Assembly: GCF_001545075.1 (NCBI RefSeq)
Contig: NZ_FCOB02000003.1
Coordinates: 265,648 to 329,647 of the forward strand
Source: Caballeronia ptereochthonis
Lineage (GTDB): Bacteria; Pseudomonadota; Gammaproteobacteria; Burkholderiales; Burkholderiaceae
DNA length: 64,000 nt
Reading direction: 5' to 3'
Shown here: in pieces, positions 44,636-53,404 of the stretch
Position numbering within the stretch: the stretch's first letter is position 1
Layout of the letters: each line of letters begins with the position of its first letter
Position numbers and translations under genes: made by a program
Notes under the pieces: generated by a model
Databases searched by the model: none
What the model was told of the DNA's origin: nothing
The model's input: only the letters and a program-made list of their open reading frames with translations

Positions 44636-45142
44636 CTACGGGTTTCGAACTGTCCAGGTTCCGCGCTGCGTTTCCAGATCGCGATACAAGCGCTCAATTT
44701 CCTCTCGGGCGCGCCGTACCTCGCTAATCTGTACAACACGGCCACGACTCCAGTCCGCCGATTCATGGCTGTCCCTCTTTGGTCGAATTCGGGAGGGTAG
44801 TCCCTTGAAGTCGGCGTACCACCAGGCGTGCACAGCGTCGTTGCGAAATGTGCCTAACGGCAACACCTTCTTTATCAGATCACAAAAAGCGTCTGCATCC
44901 GTTGTGGATAGCTCGCTCTTCGCAAGCTTCGTCAACTTCCCTGTTTCCCCGCAGAAGTCGGCGAACGCTTGTGATTCATACTCGGCTGCAGCCATCCCTA
45001 TAGTAAAGCCCTTCCCCTGAAGGTCTTTGAAACACAGCTTGATAAGATATTCGAGCCGACCGAACGCTATCACGAGGCGACCGACCTCCTCGTAAAAGCC
45101 TGCTGGAAAATCGTCACTAATCGGAATATCCCGCAGGAGCAC
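44636..45142 (-). CDS. HEPN-like protein of unknown function
   Basis: 168 residues from ATG 45142. The protein is mainly helical: FYEEVGRLVIAFGRLEYLIK and LCFKDL form a typical first helix of HEPN-like domains, followed by ESQAFADFCGETGKLTKLAK, DADAFCDLIKKVLPLGTFRN and then RNDAVH, which fits the Rx4H ribonuclease motif of HEPN toxins. A charged C-terminal helix (SEVRRAREEIERLYRDLETQ) closes it. No antitoxin or nucleotidyltransferase partner is adjacent, so a solitary HEPN nuclease or a structural relative are both possible. It lies between repeat-laden gaps. Confidence 0.55.
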   Translation of the reverse strand: MLLRDIPISDDFPAGFYEEVGRLVIAFGRLEYLIKLCFKDLQGKGFTIGMAAAEYESQAFADFCGETGKLTKLAKSELSTTDADAFCDLIKKVLPLGTFRNDAVHAWWYADFKGLPSRIRPKRDSHESADWSRGRVVQISEVRRAREEIERLYRDLETQRGTWTVRNP

Positions 45143-45289
45143 CCCGCGACGCCGCGTGGCATCGGTTACCGGTTCTAGTATGCGCCAACGCGGCCCGCAT
45201 GATTTTGTGCCGGACGTTCGAATGGCTATTCGCGAGGATGTGTCGATCGACCCTTCTTATCCGACCGCTGCCCTCCAGTTAGTCGGCCG

Positions 45290-45420
45290 TACCCGACCCA
45301 CTCCGATCAGACGACCCGCTCCAAAGCGGTCAGTCAGCCGAATCAGCGTGTGGCGGACTGGAGCGCCATGAAGCGGACGTTGGCGACCTCACCCAACCGG
45401 CCATCGAAGGGACGTTGACG
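45290..45420. repeat. Intergenic repeat (second subtype)
   Basis: Shares word order with 22015-22135: CCGCTCCAAAGCGGTCAGTC, GCCGAA, then GAAG(T/C), GGACGTTGGCGACC and CAACCGGCCCAT-like ends. It lies across the 3' end of the broken dsbB reading frame, so repeat insertion may have caused that truncation. Confidence 0.5.
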
Positions 45421-45518
45421 TAGCCGTCTCCTGGACGTTCGTGCGACCGCTTCGCCTTTGTGAACCGCCGTTCGATCATACCGATCTGTCTTGCGTCGAT
45501 GGCCCTGGTTCAAGGTTA

Positions 45519-45810
45519 AATGCACCACCGCAATGCCGCGCCAGCGATTGAGGCCAGCGCCGACAAATGCGAAGGAGGCCACAAGCAGAAAGAAGTACCG
45601 CTGCATGATGCACAGCGGGCAGGGATCTTCGCCAAAGAAGAACTGTAGATCCAGCGCACCGCCAAGGAACCCAAGACACATGAGGCCAAGCATCGCCAGA
45701 AGCCTTCGCTCGCGTTGCAGGGGGCGCTCATCTTCTGGCGTTGTGTCGCAATCGGGGCGGTTGTTCAGTGGATGGCTACGACTTTTGCTGCCTGACATCA
45801 TGTCATCCAT
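45519..45810 (-). pseudogene. dsbB: DsbB-family disulfide oxidase, truncated
   Basis: About 97 codons: a leader, first helix LLAMLGLMCLGFLGGALDLQ FFFG, then the redox-loop motif CPLCIMQRY and second helix FFLLVASFAFVGAGLNRWRG. After IAVV the frame enters noncoding repeat-like sequence and ends at 45343. The second periplasmic Cys pair and helices 3-4 needed for quinone coupling are missing (family length about 160-170). The start overlaps the end of the TetR pseudogene. Confidence 0.8.
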
Positions 45811-46374
45811 GCGATAACGTCAGCGCTGCCTGCACACCGCCCTCTAATATTTCTTCTGCAAGTTCTGGATCTGACACAGCCCGCGCGATTTGCATCGTAC
45901 CTACCATCAGGCCGAAAATCGCGGCTGCCTGCCGTCGGGCTTTGGCCGACCCAGGGTCGGGAAGCAGCGCTGCCAGACCCTCGCCATAAGAGAGATAGGC
46001 TGCCTCATACATCTTTCTTGTGGAGTCGGACTGGCGGCCGATCTCCGGCAGCAACGCCGCGGAAGGACTGCCGTCAGCGCACCCGGAAAGGTGCGATGTG
46101 TTGAGGTAACGTCGAATAGCCTCTTCGATAGTGCGCGCCCCTGTCTGATCGTTGGTCAATGCACAATACTGTTCGTGCAATGCACTCGAAAGCGCCTCCT
46201 TGACCAAGGTTTCCTTTGAGTCGAAGTGGGATAGAACGCACCGTTGGTCAGCCCACACTCTGACATGATCCCGGCCAGCCCTGACGCCGAAATGCCGTCC
46301 CGTCGGAAACGCTTCGCAGCGACGTCTATGATGCGCCTGCGCGTGTTTTCCTTATGGCCTTTTTCAAAACGCAT
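45803..46374 (-). pseudogene. TetR-family regulator with frameshift
   Basis: The DNA-binding part starts at ATG 46374 (ENTRRRIIDVAAKRFRRDGI, SGLAGIMSECGLTNGAFY). A single missing base at about 46227 moves the continuation (HFDSKETLVKEALSSALHEQ ... YGEGLAALLPDPGS ... VGTMQIARAVSDPELAEEIL) into another frame, open to 45803. Restoring one base gives a normal repressor of about 190 residues. It is upstream of and overlapping dsbB, with which it may have formed an operon. Confidence 0.85.
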
Positions 46375-46441
46375 GAGTTTTCCAATATCAGCTTAATGCT
46401 GGCGCAGAACGGTCTGGATACCTGCTTCTGCGCGAGCCAGA

Positions 46442-46933
46442 TCACGACGCTGCTTGTTCGAGTACTGCGCGAAGGTCCTTGTCCAGTTGCTGGGCAACCG
46501 TATCGATGTCCGGGCTATTAAACTGTCCAAACGTTGACACGGGACGATCGTACTCGATAGACACAGCGCCATCCGCATCCTCACTAAGAAGCACGCGAAT
46601 GGGGGCATACAGCCCCGCAGCGATTTTATGTCGCGTCATTTTAGATGCTGTGAGCGGATTGCCGATGTCGTATTGGATTGCGTGCCGACGCGGACCTATG
46701 ATTCCGAGCAACGCCCCGTGGTCTCGAAAACCAAAGACCGACAGCGTGGGCAGTGCCTCCAGTTCTTTCAGCGCGCGGGCAGTCTCGCCGTAACGCAGCA
46801 ACGTGAAAATCCCATCATCTATACGACTTACCAATCTTTCCAGCTTCGCCTTCACGGAGGCGAATGAATGATGCGAACGGATCGTGACATGCTCAACGGA
46901 AATCGTTTCCGACAAATAATCAGGCTGGGACAT
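46442..46933 (-). CDS. DUF302 family protein
   Basis: 163 residues; GAGG lies about eight bases before ATG 46933. A DUF302 alpha/beta domain is visible: VEHVTIRSHHSFASVKAKLE RLVSRIDDG, FGFRDHGALLGIIGPRRHAI QYDIGNPLTASKM, GLYAPIRVLLSEDADGAVSI EYDRP and the closing DIDTVAQQLDKDLRAVLEQA. The family is cytosolic or membrane associated and of unknown biochemical function. It is intact between the broken TetR/DsbB pair and the broken amidase. Confidence 0.85.
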   Translation of the reverse strand: MSQPDYLSETISVEHVTIRSHHSFASVKAKLERLVSRIDDGIFTLLRYGETARALKELEALPTLSVFGFRDHGALLGIIGPRRHAIQYDIGNPLTASKMTRHKIAAGLYAPIRVLLSEDADGAVSIEYDRPVSTFGQFNSPDIDTVAQQLDKDLRAVLEQAAS

Positions 46934-46994
46934 TTCAATTCCTCAACGTAATTCGACCAATGAAGTCTGCGCAGCGAGGGCTTTTTCAGGCAGA

Positions 46995-47713
46995 TCAGAC
47001 CGTTGCTTGCAACGTACCTAGGGCGTTTTCCACGCGGCAGGCGACATAGAGAAGTGCTTTATCTCGGCCGAAGGGACCGTCCAGCTCTAGTCCGACCGGC
47101 AAGCCCTTGTCGGACAACCCGATCGGGAGACTGATACCCGGAAGACCTGCGGCACTGGCGGGGATTGTGTTATTTGCGAGGACGAGTTGGCTCGTCTCTT
47201 GGCCACCCAGTGATTCTGTCTTCTTGCCCGATCATCGGTGCAGTGGACGGCGTAGTTGGCAACAGCAGTGCCTCCGCGCCAGTACTCAGAAAAGCTTCGG
47301 CGTACCGACGCTTGATTTCCTTTCGTTCGGCTCCCAGCGCACGGTGGTAGACCTCGTCCGAGATATAGCCTTGACCGGCAGGCAGTACAAGTCGGGTCCA
47401 TACATCTTTGAGGCGTGGCGACCTCAGGCGCAACCAGCTCCAGATACTGACGCGGGGCATAGGACAGGGTAATGCCCTTCAGGCCCGCATGCACATTGTT
47501 GTCAGGCGTTTCGTCTCGCGTCACCACGGGATCTATCAAGATGCAATCGTCGACGCTCCGGGCGAACACCCCGGTGGTATCAAGAGTGTGGGAGACTGGA
47601 GCCACACCACTGCGCGGCCAACGGCCGGTCGTGGGCTTGAATCCGATGACTCCACAAAGCGATGCGGGAACACGGATCGACCCGATCGTGTCACCGCCTA
47701 AGGACGCCGGCAC
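46995..47713 (-). pseudogene. Amidase signature family enzyme, truncated and frameshifted
   Basis: Three frames carry successive family pieces: GGDTIGSIRVPASLCGVIGF KPTTGRWP ... TTGVFARSVDDC (47713-47470), then VLPAGQGYISDEVYHRALGA ... GAEALLLPTTPSTAPMIG, then NNTIPASAAGLPGISLPIGL SDKGLPVGLELDGPFGRDKA ending LQATV at 46995. The upstream third with the catalytic Lys and first Ser is gone. The GGDTIGS segment would have held the acyl-enzyme Ser region. Confidence 0.88.
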
Positions 47714-48316
47714 GAGGCAAGCGGGGCGCCAAGTCGCAGCAGGCAGGAATGGACGAGGGTTGGGCGGTGGTTGTGTTGAAGTAGGATCAGCGGATATGCG
47801 GCTCTCAACTGGTCAACTGCTCCGCGCGCAGTAGCTTTGACAGGCCGTGGCCCCACACGGAAGCCAACAGGAAATGAATGGCACAGCGACGCCAGATCCA
47901 GTGACGCTTTGTGCACCGAAAGGAGCCATTACCGACCGATAGACTGTACGGCGGCTTCGGGTCGCGCTGCGTTAGTCCGCTCCCCAAACTCATCGCTCCG
48001 AAGCGGTCACTGAATTCAGCGGCCCGAAAGCGGCCAGTCGACAGTGCGTACTCCCGACCCTGACTTGCCGTTCAGCCTCGCGTAACCTAGACGGCCGCTT
48101 CCAGGGGTACAGCCGGCACTCGAAGGTAGCGGGAGTGCCGACCGACACCCACTATGCCGATACAGCTTAAAAAGACATCCACCTGCTGAATCTGTCAGCA
48201 ACCGCTGAAAGGTCCGCTTCAGCCGGCGCTCACCGAACGCGCACGCATTTATAGCTTGCTAGCGCCACGATCCGTTCCCCGAAGCGGTTGCTGTAGAAAG
48301 ACTCTCAAATGCTGGC
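47714..48316. repeat. Repeat-rich gap (includes intergenic repeat copy 2)
   Basis: 47942-48062 aligns with 24235-24375 (see that entry). 48070-48260 holds further degenerate words (ACGGCCGCTTCCAGGGGTAC, ACCGCTGAAAGGTCCGCTTC). No gene was recognised. Confidence 0.5.
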
Positions 48317-49096
48317 TCAAACCGCGCCTGCTCCCCATGCAAGAAAGCCACCGTCTACCGGAAGCACGATCCCGTTGGTATAGCCTGCTTCCTCCGACGC
48401 CAAGTAGCAGACGGCCGCGGCGATTTCCGACGTCGTGCCGTAGCGCTTCATCGGAATCGCATTGGAGTATTCGGCACGAAATTCTTCGCTGTGGAGCGCC
48501 TTAGTCATCGGCGTATCGACTGGCCCCGGGGCGATCGCGTTCGCGGTGATGCCGTAGTCACAAAGCTCCACCGCCATCTGGCGCGTCAGAGCGATGACAG
48601 CCCCTTTCGATGTCCCGTAGGCCGTGCGTCCTTTACCTACTGCTCGCATCCCAGCCACCGAAGCTATATTGATTATGCGGCCCCAGCGGTTCTTCAACAT
48701 CAGACGGGCGGCATGTTGCGAGCACAAAAACGCGCCCGTTACGTTGACCTGCATCGTTTTGAGAAACGTGTCGAGTGGGTAGTCTATGAACGGCACCAGC
48801 TTCGCAATTCCGGCGCCGTTCACCAACACGTCGCAACGCCCATGCGTCTTGCCGATCTCATCGAACGCAGCGGCAATCGATTCGGCGTTTGAAACATCCA
48901 TCTCAGTAGCCGACACTGAAAGGCCCGCGTGCAGAAAGCTCGACGCCGCTTCTTCCGCCGCGCTCCTATTGATATCGGCAAGAACAACGTGATAGCCCCG
49001 TTTTGCGAGCTGCTCTGCCGAATCTGCTCCGATGCCCATTGCGCCGCCCGTCACCACTGCGACGCGGCTTGCTTCACTTTGCTTCATCTGTTCCAC
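48317..49096 (-). CDS. Short-chain dehydrogenase/reductase (SDR)
   Basis: 259 residues from GTG 49096 (AGGGGA just upstream); ATG 49087 is the alternative. A classical SDR: cofactor motif TGGAMGIG (TGxxxGIG), VLADIN with an acidic residue favouring NAD, a VNGAGIA motif, catalytic Ser in NIASVAGMR, YGTSK (YxxxK), then PGPVDTPM and the C-terminal YTNGIVLPVDGGFL. It oxidises or reduces a hydroxyl/keto group. It is next to the LysR gene and the RuBisCO-like/kinase operon, so it may act on the same substrate, but it lies on the opposite strand with 207 bp between. Confidence 0.9.
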   Translation of the reverse strand: MEQMKQSEASRVAVVTGGAMGIGADSAEQLAKRGYHVVLADINRSAAEEAASSFLHAGLSVSATEMDVSNAESIAAAFDEIGKTHGRCDVLVNGAGIAKLVPFIDYPLDTFLKTMQVNVTGAFLCSQHAARLMLKNRWGRIINIASVAGMRAVGKGRTAYGTSKGAVIALTRQMAVELCDYGITANAIAPGPVDTPMTKALHSEEFRAEYSNAIPMKRYGTTSEIAAAVCYLASEEAGYTNGIVLPVDGGFLAWGAGAV

Positions 49097-49303
49097 GTTG
49101 TCCCCTTTTGCTGTAAGACCGCTGCGCGGCTTCGATTGCGAAGCCTGGAAGCGACTCAAATGACGGCGCTGCGCGCCATCCCGTGGGCAAATTATTGGAG
49201 CCTAGGCGGACGAGGTCAAAGGATAATAAAGCCGCGTATCGTGACAAAAAGTCACAGAGAGAATGCGCGGGTCTCGTCAACAGGAAACATGCAGACATTT
49301 GCT

Positions 49304-50182
49304 TCATGCCTCCATCTCCTGTAACTCGCTCTTCAGCCATTCCACCAAGGCGACGGTTTTTACCTGACTCTCCGCATGAGGCGCCACCCACAGCACAAGG
49401 CTCACAGGCCCTCGGACAAAGCCGAACGGCGCCACAAGACCCGCTGAGTCCAGTTCGTCTCGGACAAGCATTCTCGGCACCGCTGCGACCCCCAATCCGC
49501 ACTTAGCGGCCTGGATCTGAACATAGAAATGATCGAACGATTCAGCGATCTCGGGCGGATTTTCGAGCGCGGTCGAACTCGCCTGGTACCAGTCGGCCCA
49601 CGCGGACGGTCGCGTATTGGTCGCTAGTAGCCGCGCACGTTCCAGGTCGGCCGGCTCTTCGATCCGGTTGGCGCGCATGTACTCCGGTGAGCACACTGCC
49701 CCGATCCATTCCTCAATCAGCGGAATAGGCGTGACCCCCTTGGGGACGGGGATGGAGGAAAGCCGTATTGCCACCGTTATCTTGTCTCGGGTGAAGTCGA
49801 TCTCGCCATGACTCGTGTTGAAACTCAGCTCAAGGGACGGGATCGCATTTTTCAGCTTTGAGAGGCGCGGCAACAGCCAGTACATCATGATCGAAGCGGA
49901 GCACGAGAGCGTTAAGGGCCCCGGCTTTAGCTGATCGACGGTCTTTTGAATAAGGTTGAACGCCACACTCAGGCCCTCGGCCATCTGCGCCCCTTCAGGC
50001 GTCGGCTCCGTCAAGTGTGCATTGCGTGACAGCAGCAGGACACCCAGTTGGTCTTCAAGTGCGCGGATATGTCTGCTGACCGCACCATGCGTGACGCTGA
50101 GTTCTTCGGCGGCGGCGCCGAAACTTCGCAGACGCGCCGTGGCTTCAAAGGCTCGCAGCGCATTCAAAGAAAGACGAGGCAC
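49304..50182 (-). CDS. LysR-family transcriptional regulator (GcvA-like)
   Basis: 292 residues. GTG 50182 has AGGAG five bases upstream; the longer frame to 50287 would run through the operator region. The winged helix is LNALRAFEATARLRSFGAAA then ELSVTHGAVSRHIRALEDQL. The effector domain resembles GcvA (LTLSCSASIMMYWLLPRLSK, FDHFYVQIQAAKCGLGVAAV PRMLV). It is divergent from the RuBisCO-like gene and probably activates that operon and itself through the 50267-50288 site. The coinducer is presumably the imported acid or a phosphorylated intermediate. Confidence 0.88.
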   Translation of the reverse strand: MPRLSLNALRAFEATARLRSFGAAAEELSVTHGAVSRHIRALEDQLGVLLLSRNAHLTEPTPEGAQMAEGLSVAFNLIQKTVDQLKPGPLTLSCSASIMMYWLLPRLSKLKNAIPSLELSFNTSHGEIDFTRDKITVAIRLSSIPVPKGVTPIPLIEEWIGAVCSPEYMRANRIEEPADLERARLLATNTRPSAWADWYQASSTALENPPEIAESFDHFYVQIQAAKCGLGVAAVPRMLVRDELDSAGLVAPFGFVRGPVSLVLWVAPHAESQVKTVALVEWLKSELQEMEA

Positions 50183-50266
50183 ATGGGCTCCTAGTGGGCC
50201 CGAAGCCCACTGCTTACATAAGTGGCCTATTGTGAGTTTTTCGCTCGGCGTGGGGAAATCATATCG

Positions 50267-50288
50267 TTTGATGTCACGAGACGTCAAA
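50267..50288. promoter_or_regulatory. Candidate LysR operator between divergent genes
   Basis: TTTGATGTC (50267-50275), spacer ACGA and GACGTCAAA (50280-50288) form an inverted repeat with eight of nine paired positions. It lies 85 bp from the LysR start and 95 bp from the RuBisCO-like gene start, the usual position for a LysR activator site. Confidence 0.5.
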
Positions 50289-50383
50289 TCTATATTCTGG
50301 TCATTCCCCGGCTAAAGCGCGTGCTTCCACAGTAGGTCATGCGTCCCGGCTTCACCTCGTGTATCCAAGACGAAGAGACAAAC

Positions 50384-51661
50384 ATGGTCGAAATCTCCCA
50401 TCAAAGAGCGGAATTCACCGCGCGCTATTTCGTCGAAAGCTCCGTGCCGATTTCAAAAGCCGCTGAAGTCATCGCGGGCGAGCAGTCCAGCGGGACCTTT
50501 CTCGCGCTCCCGGGAGAGACCGATGCGCTGAAAAATCGCGCCCGCGCTCGTGTAGTCAAGGTGGATTCGCACCCTCCGGTTCTGGAGCCTTCGCTGCACA
50601 GTGCCCACGTCGAGCGCAAGGGTTCGCCGAGTGTCTATTACCGCGGCGAGATCGAGATCGCCTTTCCGGTGGACAACATCGGCCCTAATCTGCCCACCCT
50701 TTTATCCACTGTCGCAGGCAACCTGTTTGAGTTGGGGGAAGTGACAGGGCTGCGCCTTCTTGACATCGATTTACCAGAAACGTACGCCGCCCAATTCCCC
50801 GGCCCTCAATTCGGTATTGGCGGAACCCGTGACTTCGCGAAGGTCTACGACAGACCAATGATCGGAACGATCATCAAGCCGAGCATTGGCTTGCTTCCCG
50901 AACAGACGGCCGAGATCGTCGATAGTCTGTGCGCCGCAGACATCGATTTCATCAAGGATGACGAGCTCCTCGCTAATCCAACATACGCGAGCTTCGGTGA
51001 GCGTCTCGCAGCCGTCATGCCGGTCTTGCATCGGCACGCCGACCGCATGGGTCGCATGCCGATGTACGCGATCAATATCTCGGGCACGATCGACGAGATG
51101 CTCCAGCGACACGATGCGGTGCTACGAGCCGGCGGTACGTGCGTGATGGTCTGCATTAACTGGGTCGGTTTTGCCGGCGTCGAGCATCTTCGCAAGCATG
51201 CCCAGTTACCTATCCACGGCCACCGCAATGGCTGGGGTGCATTCACTCGCTGCCCCCAACTCGGGTTCTCTTTTCAGGCGTTTCAGAAGTTGTGGCGACT
51301 TGCTGGAGTGGACCACTTGCACGTCAACGGCATTCGCAGCAAGTTTTGGGAGCCGGATTCATCCGTCATCGAATCGGCCCGTGCCTGTCTGGCACCGTTC
51401 GTGGGCGTGCAGCCGTTGATGCCCGTTTTTTCATCGGGACAGTGGGCATCTCAAGCCCCTGACCTGTACGCCCAGCTAGGCTCCGTGGACCTGATGCATC
51501 TGGCCGGCGGCGGAATCATCGGACATCCGCATGGAATCGCCGCAGGCGTTGCCAGTATGCGAGAAGGGTGGGAAGCAGCTGTCGAAGGAATCGATCTGAA
51601 AACCTTCGCAGAGTCACGACCTGCGCTGCGTGCTGCGCTGTCTCACTTCCAATCGGCGTGA
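50384..51661 (+). CDS. RuBisCO-like protein, probable 3-oxo-isoapionate-4-phosphate transcarboxylase/hydrolase or decarboxylase
   Basis: 425 residues. The N-terminal RuBisCO domain (about 1-130) precedes a TIM barrel with IIKPSIGL (equivalent of the catalytic-base Lys strand), DFIKDDELL (carbamylatable Lys plus the metal Asp and Glu), INISGTIDEML, IHGHRNGWGAF (His strand), VNGIRSKFW (loop 6 with Lys) and LAGGGIIGHPHG (phosphate binding). Form IV RLPs of this type next to a DUF1537 kinase are known as OiaX or OiaC in D-apionate catabolism: OiaX makes 3-phosphoglycerate and glycolate, OiaC decarboxylates. The adjacent pyruvate kinase relic favours a C3-phosphate product, hence OiaX. The kinase gene starts six bases after its stop. 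Confidence 0.8.
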   Translation: MVEISHQRAEFTARYFVESSVPISKAAEVIAGEQSSGTFLALPGETDALKNRARARVVKVDSHPPVLEPSLHSAHVERKGSPSVYYRGEIEIAFPVDNIGPNLPTLLSTVAGNLFELGEVTGLRLLDIDLPETYAAQFPGPQFGIGGTRDFAKVYDRPMIGTIIKPSIGLLPEQTAEIVDSLCAADIDFIKDDELLANPTYASFGERLAAVMPVLHRHADRMGRMPMYAINISGTIDEMLQRHDAVLRAGGTCVMVCINWVGFAGVEHLRKHAQLPIHGHRNGWGAFTRCPQLGFSFQAFQKLWRLAGVDHLHVNGIRSKFWEPDSSVIESARACLAPFVGVQPLMPVFSSGQWASQAPDLYAQLGSVDLMHLAGGGIIGHPHGIAAGVASMREGWEAAVEGIDLKTFAESRPALRAALSHFQSA

Positions 51662-51667
51662 TGCGCG

Positions 51668-53077
51668 ATGAGTACAAAACTCGAACCATCAGACGCGGCA
51701 TTGCGTCTGGCCTTCTACGGCGACGACTTTACCGGCTCGACAGATGCTCTGGAGGTCTTGGCCTTCGCAGGGCTGCGGTGCGCGCTTTTCTTGAAAACAC
51801 CGTCGTCCGAAAGACTATCGCAGCTCGGCGGATTTGACGCTATCGGTGTCGCAGGCGACAGTCGAGGCATGAGCCCGTCCGAGATGGAAGCCTCCCTTCC
51901 ATCGGTATTCGAGGCTCTACGCGCGCTGAATGCTCCGATCCTTCACTACAAAGTCTGTTCCACTTTCGATAGTGGCCCAGCGATAGGAAGCATCGGAAAA
52001 GCCCTGGAGATTGCCCGCGCTGGAATCACCGGGCATCCAGTTCCGATCGTTGCCGGCACTCCGGCATTAAAGCGCTACTGCGCGTTCGGCAACTTGTTCG
52101 CTCGATCCGGCACGGACAACAAGACGTATCGAATCGATCGCCATCCGATCATGAGCGTCCACCCGGTCACGCCGATGCTCGAGGGGGATCTTCTGCGTCA
52201 TCTGGCTTTGCAAACAAATTTGCCGCTCTCGGGCATCTTCCTGCCCAGTCTGGAGGGTCCTCGCGAAGAGGTCGACCGGGCGTGGTGGGAAGCAACCTCG
52301 ACGGGCGACGCGGGAATCTTGCTCGATACGGTGACCCCACGTCACCTAACCGAAGTCGGTCGGATCTTGGACAGCTACGCGAAGACCGTCGGTTCCGTAT
52401 TCACCATTGGTTCATCCGGCGTCGAATATGCGTTGACCCAATGGTGGCGTGAACTCGGCGATCCTCCCAATGCGCAGCGATCCTACGACCGTATTGCGCC
52501 CACGAGTCAAATTCTTGCCATTTCTGGGAGTGCGTCACCGCTGTCGTCTGCACAGATTGACACAGCGATCGCCGCAGGCTTCGCCGAAATTGCCATCGAC
52601 GCAAAAGCGCTCGTTCGGGAAGACTCTTGGCAACAAACAGCTCAAGGCATCGTGGCTCGCACAATCGCACTGCTCAGCGAGGGGCGAAGTGTCATTATGC
52701 ACACAGCCCGCGGCCCGCGCGATACGCGCATCGCCGAAATGCTTGAGTACTTTACCGCTGACGGACTGACCCGAGACGACGCTCGACATCAAGGCGGTCG
52801 ATTGCTTGGCCAACGGCTTGGCGCGATTGCCAATGAGGTCCTTGAGGCCACTCATCTGCGACGCTTGGTCCTCTCCGGCGGGGATACATCGAGTCAAGTC
52901 ACGCAAGTCCTTGGACCGGACGCGCTTGAGATCGACGGCCGCCTCGCTGCAGGCGCGCCGCTGTGCCGCGTGCTTTCCGACAAGCCTCATTTACGAGACC
53001 TTCAGCTTGCCCTGAAAGGCGGCCAAATGGGTGACGAAAACTTCTTTGTCATCGCACGGGATGGCACCCCGAGATAA
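51668..53077 (+). CDS. DUF1537 four-carbon acid sugar kinase family protein, probable 3-oxo-isoapionate kinase
   Basis: 469 residues; starts at ATG 51668, six bases after the RuBisCO-like stop. The N-terminal substrate domain begins with the family signature LAFYGDDFTGSTDALEVLAF and continues DAIGVAGDSRGMSP and HYKVCSTFDSGPAIGSIGKA. The C-terminal nucleotide domain shows FTIGSSGVEYALTQW, ILAISGSASPLSSAQI, RLVLSGGDTSSQV and QLALKGGQMGDENFF (the GG..G phosphate loop). It phosphorylates an acid sugar with ATP. Pairing with a RuBisCO-like protein points to OiaK-type chemistry rather than tetronate kinases, which pair with aldolases. A terminator follows at 53134-53170. Confidence 0.85.
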   Translation: MSTKLEPSDAALRLAFYGDDFTGSTDALEVLAFAGLRCALFLKTPSSERLSQLGGFDAIGVAGDSRGMSPSEMEASLPSVFEALRALNAPILHYKVCSTFDSGPAIGSIGKALEIARAGITGHPVPIVAGTPALKRYCAFGNLFARSGTDNKTYRIDRHPIMSVHPVTPMLEGDLLRHLALQTNLPLSGIFLPSLEGPREEVDRAWWEATSTGDAGILLDTVTPRHLTEVGRILDSYAKTVGSVFTIGSSGVEYALTQWWRELGDPPNAQRSYDRIAPTSQILAISGSASPLSSAQIDTAIAAGFAEIAIDAKALVREDSWQQTAQGIVARTIALLSEGRSVIMHTARGPRDTRIAEMLEYFTADGLTRDDARHQGGRLLGQRLGAIANEVLEATHLRRLVLSGGDTSSQVTQVLGPDALEIDGRLAAGAPLCRVLSDKPHLRDLQLALKGGQMGDENFFVIARDGTPR

Positions 53078-53133
53078 GCGTCGCACCGCATTGTGGGGCT
53101 ACATTTTCTGACGCCGCAAAGTGAATGTTCACG

Positions 53134-53170
53134 GCGGGATCCGCGACTGAATGCGCGGTCCCGCTTTTTT
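53134..53170 (+). terminator. Rho-independent terminator after the RLP-kinase operon
   Basis: GCGGGA(T)CCGCG (53134-53145), loop ACTGAATG, CGCGGTCCCGC (53154-53164) and six T form an 11-bp stem with one bulge. It ends the two-gene operon, so the following pyruvate kinase pseudogene had its own promoter. The rest of 53171-53404 is empty. Confidence 0.75.
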
Positions 53171-53404
53171 CGATCAGCCAAGTCCGGAAATGGGCTGAGG
53201 CCTCGGCGATCGCAACTGCAAGACCTTGGCACCGCGTCACGCGCGGTCAAGTCTCTATTATCTAAGTTCCCAGTACGGATGGAGACCCACTGCAGTATCG
53301 CGTCCGAAGGCGGTCATTTGCTCGCTCTTCGAGCGGCGTCATTCCGCTCGCTTCGATACCGCGTCTCTCCTCTCCCCTAGGGGAGTGTCTCCGTAACCTG
53401 AAGA

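Noticed and set aside
50384..51661. Genuine carbon-fixing RuBisCO
   Set aside because: Sequence around the active site and the lack of Calvin-cycle neighbours indicate a form IV RuBisCO-like protein; the kinase partner points to sugar-acid catabolism.
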